15,619 nucleotides of DNA from CAYPOY01 sp964412395 (GTDB lineage: Bacteria > Chloroflexota > Anaerolineae > B4-G1): the NCBI GenBank assembly GCA_964412395.1, contig CAYPOY010000104.1:1-15619 (forward strand), written 5' to 3'. Numbering within the stretch: the first letter of the stretch is position 1; every line of letters begins with the position of its first letter. The notes beneath the pieces are model-generated. The model was not told where the DNA came from. It saw nothing but the letters and a program-made list of their open reading frames with translations, and searched no databases. Shown piece by piece: positions 13,228 through 15,619 of the stretch. The position numbers and the translations under genes are program-made.

Positions 13228-13600
13228 TACACATGGGCAGTATGCGGTTTTGCCGTCGAGACTGGGAAAAGGGAATCACCCTCTGCTGTGGAGACAATCG
13301 GCGAAGACATGCCCTATGCGGCTCTCCCGAATGACGCGCCTCAGCCCCGAATTATAGCCAGCCAGCGCAGCAGCCATTGTGGCAGCCCGACTGGCCAGTC
13401 CCACCTGTGGAGATACGTTCCGTTCATCGCTGTACCCCCTCTCATCACTGTCACCGTTCCTGCTTGCTCATACGCCATTATTGTACCGCATAAGCGCAGA
13501 AACCCACCCACAGTGGACTGGCGATTATCCAGGGATTATCTGTGAATTCGCCCATGCCTGGCTTGCATCTGGCCTGCCCGAATCTGACATCTGGCTGTTC
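13228..13600. other. Intergenic stretch without a recognisable gene
   Basis: About 370 bp lie between the PLP-enzyme hairpin and the radical SAM terminator. The open frames here have no protein-like composition or ribosome site, and no tRNA or known RNA was recognised. An isolated TATAAT on the minus strand (13356-13351) has no acceptable -35. The remains of a lost gene are possible but not supported. Confidence 0.5.
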
Positions 13601-13637
13601 CAAAGCAAAGCGGGGAAAGACAAGTGCCTCTCCCCGC
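13601..13637 (-). terminator. Terminator-like hairpin after the radical SAM gene
   Basis: Read on the minus strand, GCGGGGA (13637-13631), a 14-nt loop and TCCCCGC (13616-13610) are followed by TTTGCTTTG (13609-13601). This is a GC stem with a T-rich tail, 22 bp beyond the stop of the radical SAM gene, and would end the peptide/radical SAM operon. Confidence 0.5.
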
Positions 13638-13658
13638 CCCCGATTGCTGCGTTTTGGT

Positions 13659-14897
13659 TCAGGCAGCCAGTTCCAGTTCGAGCAGTCCCTTCTGATACAA
13701 CGCTGCCACCAGACCCAGCCCGTGCTGCCCGAAACACCGTTCGATCTGGCGCAAGGTAGTCCGACCGTCGCAGGCATCCAGGACGGGTTTGTCCTCAAAC
13801 GGTACCGGAGCGACGCGGTTGCCCCGCATCAGCACGTAGCCAAAGTCCTCCCGGCGCATGCGATACTGTCTCACCGGCCTCAGCCCTTCGTGCAGCCTGA
13901 CCCGTTCAGGTGGGCGTGCCTGTATCAGAGGCGCACCTACCAGCGGGTCACGCCGCTCCGGGCGCAGTTCGGCCAGTGCGCGGCACCCGCCGTGACAACG
14001 GGAGAACTCAGCGCAGGTGTGGCACGCGGCCGGGATCAGGTCGCGCCAGCGTTCCATCGCCGCCGAGTGCCAGAGGGTTTCAATGGGTTGGTGCAGCAGG
14101 CTGCCGGCGACGGTGGGCGAGTGGTTGCAGGGCCGCAGGCTGCCCCAGGGGTCAACCGCGCAGTAGGCCACCCCCGCCAGGCAGCCGGTGGATGAGTTCT
14201 CGGTGAAACACTGGGGGATGCAGTCACCGTACCGTACCCGCGCTCCCGAACTGCGCAATTCCTCTGTTGTACAGATAGCGGTCAGCAGTTCCTCGGCAGT
14301 GGGCTCCAGGCCCGGCAGCAGCTCGCCCAGATAGCGGCTGACGACGGCATGGTCGGCGCCCAGATCGGCCGCCAGGGCCACCGTCTCGGCGATCCGGTCG
14401 TGGTTCTGGCGCGTGACGACGATGCTGGTGGCGACGAGCAGCCCTGCCGAGGTCGCCAGCCGGACGTTGGCGACAGCCTCCTCGAAGGAGCCAGGAACAC
14501 CGGTGAAGGCTTCGTGGACAGGAGCGGTGGGACCGTGGAGCGAGACGAGGAGGCCCACACACTGGGGAATGTCCACGAGGAAGCGCACCAGGCGCTCAGG
14601 GTTGAGCCAGCGGGCGTTGGTGAAGAGCGAGAAGTTCAGCCCCAGGCTACTCGCGCGGCGGACGATGGATTCGAACTTGGGGTGCAGCGTAGGCTCGCCG
14701 CCGGTGAGTTTCAGTTGCTCGGCGTGGGGAGCAATACGGTCGAGGATGATGCCCCACTCTGCCGCGCCGAGAGGTGGCGGGACGGTGTGGGCTTCCCGCG
14801 CCTCAGCGAAAACGTTGGAACACCCCCGGCAGCGGTTGTTGCAGACGGGGGTGAGCTCCAGCGAGTAGAGGACCGGTGTGGAGAGAACGTGGATCAC
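13659..14897 (-). CDS. Radical SAM/SPASM enzyme with C-terminal PqqD-like domain (probable peptide maturase)
   Basis: A 412-residue iron-sulfur enzyme starting at GTG 14897; the nearby ATG 14902 is out of frame. The radical SAM motif C-N-N-R-C-R-G-C (C19, C23, C26) binds the cleavable [4Fe-4S] cluster, and L-K-L-T-G-G-E-P-T is the SAM-contacting strand. The SPASM domain (about 235-315) has C-L-A-G-V-A-Y-C, R-P-C-N-H-S, then C-H-T-C-A-E-F-S-R-C-H-G-G-C, the expected Cx2Cx5Cx3C for auxiliary clusters. Residues about 346-412 resemble PqqD (Y-V-L-M-R-G-N, L-D-A-C-D-G-R-T-T-L-R-Q-I, L-Y-Q-K-G-L-L-E-L), the winged-helix fold used as RiPP recognition element to hold a leader peptide. The gene begins 6 nt after the stop of a small Cys-tailed peptide gene, so a peptide-modifying role is likely. 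No Shine-Dalgarno is visible; coupling to the peptide gene is probable. The chemistry (thioether, C-C or other) cannot be read from sequence. Confidence 0.9.
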   Translation of the reverse strand: MIHVLSTPVLYSLELTPVCNNRCRGCSNVFAEAREAHTVPPPLGAAEWGIILDRIAPHAEQLKLTGGEPTLHPKFESIVRRASSLGLNFSLFTNARWLNPERLVRFLVDIPQCVGLLVSLHGPTAPVHEAFTGVPGSFEEAVANVRLATSAGLLVATSIVVTRQNHDRIAETVALAADLGADHAVVSRYLGELLPGLEPTAEELLTAICTTEELRSSGARVRYGDCIPQCFTENSSTGCLAGVAYCAVDPWGSLRPCNHSPTVAGSLLHQPIETLWHSAAMERWRDLIPAACHTCAEFSRCHGGCRALAELRPERRDPLVGAPLIQARPPERVRLHEGLRPVRQYRMRREDFGYVLMRGNRVAPVPFEDKPVLDACDGRTTLRQIERCFGQHGLGLVAALYQKGLLELELAA

Positions 14898-14903
14898 GGC
14901 ATG

Positions 14904-15104
14904 TCAGTTGCAGCCGCACTGATCGTCGAAGAACTTCAGGAGGGGCTGTGCCCTGGCGTTTTCTATCTCTTCCTCCACCAACTCGACGGCTGGCAGTTCG
15001 GTAATGCCGGTTAGGAGGCGACGAGCCACAAACAACGACAGTGGTTGGGACAGCCTGGAAACGCCGTGCCTCTTACTCACTATTCTGACTGGATCGGATT
15101 TCAT
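14904..15104 (-). CDS. Small peptide ending in Cys-Gly-Cys-Asn, candidate RiPP precursor
   Basis: A 66-residue reading frame from ATG 15104 with AAGGAG at 15114-15109. The first 30 residues are basic (K-S-D-P-V-R-I-V-S-K-R-H-G-V-S-R-L), the middle is acidic and helical (E-L-P-A-V-E-L-V-E-E-E-I-E-N), and the end is P-L-L-K-F-F-D-D-Q-C-G-C-N. The only two cysteines are in the last four residues. A charged leader with a short Cys-bearing tail, immediately before a radical SAM/SPASM enzyme carrying a leader-binding PqqD-like domain, is the standard layout of a radical-SAM RiPP precursor. I do not recognise the peptide as a named family. No double-Gly or other cleavage motif is obvious, and no protease or exporter gene is next to it in the window. 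Alternative: a small structural or metal-binding partner of the enzyme. Confidence 0.65.
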   Translation of the reverse strand: MKSDPVRIVSKRHGVSRLSQPLSLFVARRLLTGITELPAVELVEEEIENARAQPLLKFFDDQCGCN

Positions 15105-15115
15105 AGTGCTCCTTA

Positions 15116-15454
15116 CTATCCGCTGATCAACTCAAGGACGCCCAGAGTGCTGTCAAACATCTCCAGGAAGCGAGTTGCGTCTATGGAATAGACATTGGCT
15201 ACCTGAGCAGCGTACTCACGCAAGGCATACAACTGAGGCACTGACAATCTGCGCAGGTAGCCATACATACTGTATAGAGTAGCATCTAACCCCGGTGCCT
15301 TTGGTGAGTAAGCAAGAAAATAGCAGGTGGCGAGGACATAGTGGCGGATTGCTTCCTCCTGGCATTGGGAAACGCCTACTTCACCTTCGACATTCTGCAC
15401 CTCGCTCTGTGCCAGAGCAATGTGCCCCCGGAGCAGGTTGGTCTTGCCCAGCAT
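15116..15454 (-). CDS. Helical protein of unknown function, possibly 5'-disrupted
   Basis: The first Met of the frame is at 15454, giving 112 residues, but the frame is open back to TGA 15583-15581 and the extra stretch reads as protein (A-L-K-W-L-D-K-S-D-A-Y-I-K-P). No ATG, GTG or TTG occurs in it. The next frame upstream (15619 to about 15580) also reads as protein (C-A-R-C-T-R-L-A-H-E-F), so a frameshift near 15575-15585 is likely. The product is rich in amphipathic helices (R-H-Y-V-L-A-T-C-Y-F-L-A-Y, Y-G-Y-L-R-R-L, L-Y-A-L-R-E-Y-A-A-Q-V), which suggests a tetratricopeptide-like helical repeat, though I do not recognise a family. It ends 11 bp before the peptide gene, in the same direction, so it may belong to the cassette. 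Its GC content is visibly lower than the rest (line 15241-15300: 50%; line 12841-12900: 75%). Confidence 0.5.
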   Translation of the reverse strand: MLGKTNLLRGHIALAQSEVQNVEGEVGVSQCQEEAIRHYVLATCYFLAYSPKAPGLDATLYSMYGYLRRLSVPQLYALREYAAQVANVYSIDATRFLEMFDSTLGVLELISG

Positions 15455-15619
15455 CAGCCAGTACCCCTGGACTGGCTCCTCAATCTGTGGAAGGCCGCTG
15501 CTTTCTTCAATGTGATAATCTGGCTTGATGTAAGCATCTGACTTGTCCAGCCATTTAAGTGCTTCGGGGTCTCCTTGAATTCATGGGCTAGCCGTGTACA
15601 ACGAGCACAGCCAGGCGGA

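Noticed and set aside
13349..13356. TATAAT on the minus strand in the intergenic region as a small-RNA promoter
   Set aside because: No acceptable -35 at 16-18 bp and no recognisable RNA or gene downstream.
13736..13760. Plus-strand F-D-L-A-Q-G-S-like reading resembling the same dispersed repeat as in the kinase
   Set aside because: The DNA does not match the repeat core, and on the coding strand it is the conserved T-L-R-Q-I-E-R part of the PqqD-like domain.

Overview
The window is 15.6 kb of GC-rich bacterial chromosome, most likely from a Chloroflexota (Anaerolineae-like) bacterium. That assignment is inferred from three things: protein style (large secreted S8 proteases carrying an L-P-L-I motif, DUF11, CarboxypepD_reg-like and BACON-like modules, DUF2085/DUF4013/DUF4126 membrane proteins), the heptanucleotide and palindromic repeats, and the high GC content. 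No rRNA, tRNA, CRISPR array, insertion sequence or phage gene was seen.

Left part (1-3756). The 5' end of a UvrD/PcrA helicase gene runs leftwards off the edge. Divergent from it is a decayed TumA/TumE-like toxin-antitoxin pair: the antitoxin frame is broken and the toxin has lost its 3' third. A same-strand run follows with short gaps: a YjbQ/UPF0047 protein, a HEAT-repeat protein, a PfkB sugar kinase and a DUF2085 membrane protein. A perfect palindrome lies between the first two of these, and a dispersed-repeat-like element lies inside the kinase gene.

Middle part (3757-12150). A TATAAT promoter and a leader with a strong hairpin precede a DUF4013 membrane protein. A DUF4126 membrane protein follows, and 6 nt after it begins an unusual secreted protein: signal peptide, caspase-like His/Cys domain, BACON-like domain, complete subtilisin domain, and a prodomain-like segment at the C-terminus instead of in front of the catalytic domain. 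It converges on a 1464-residue secreted subtilisin on the minus strand. That protein has a normal N-terminal prodomain, a linker made of an in-frame 7-bp tandem repeat, two carboxypeptidase-regulatory-like domains, two amidotransferase-fold-like domains and two DUF11 domains.

Right part (12151-15619). A D-cysteine desulfhydrase/ACC deaminase-like PLP enzyme is divergent from the large protease and is followed by a strong hairpin and about 370 bp without a recognisable gene. On the minus strand there follows a compact three-gene cassette of lower GC content at its upstream end: a helical protein of unknown function, a 66-residue peptide ending in a Cys-Gly-Cys-Asn tail, and a radical SAM/SPASM enzyme with a C-terminal PqqD-like domain. 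This has the layout of a ribosomally made, radical-SAM-modified peptide (RiPP) system. With the caspase/subtilisin fusion, it is the most promising novelty in the window.
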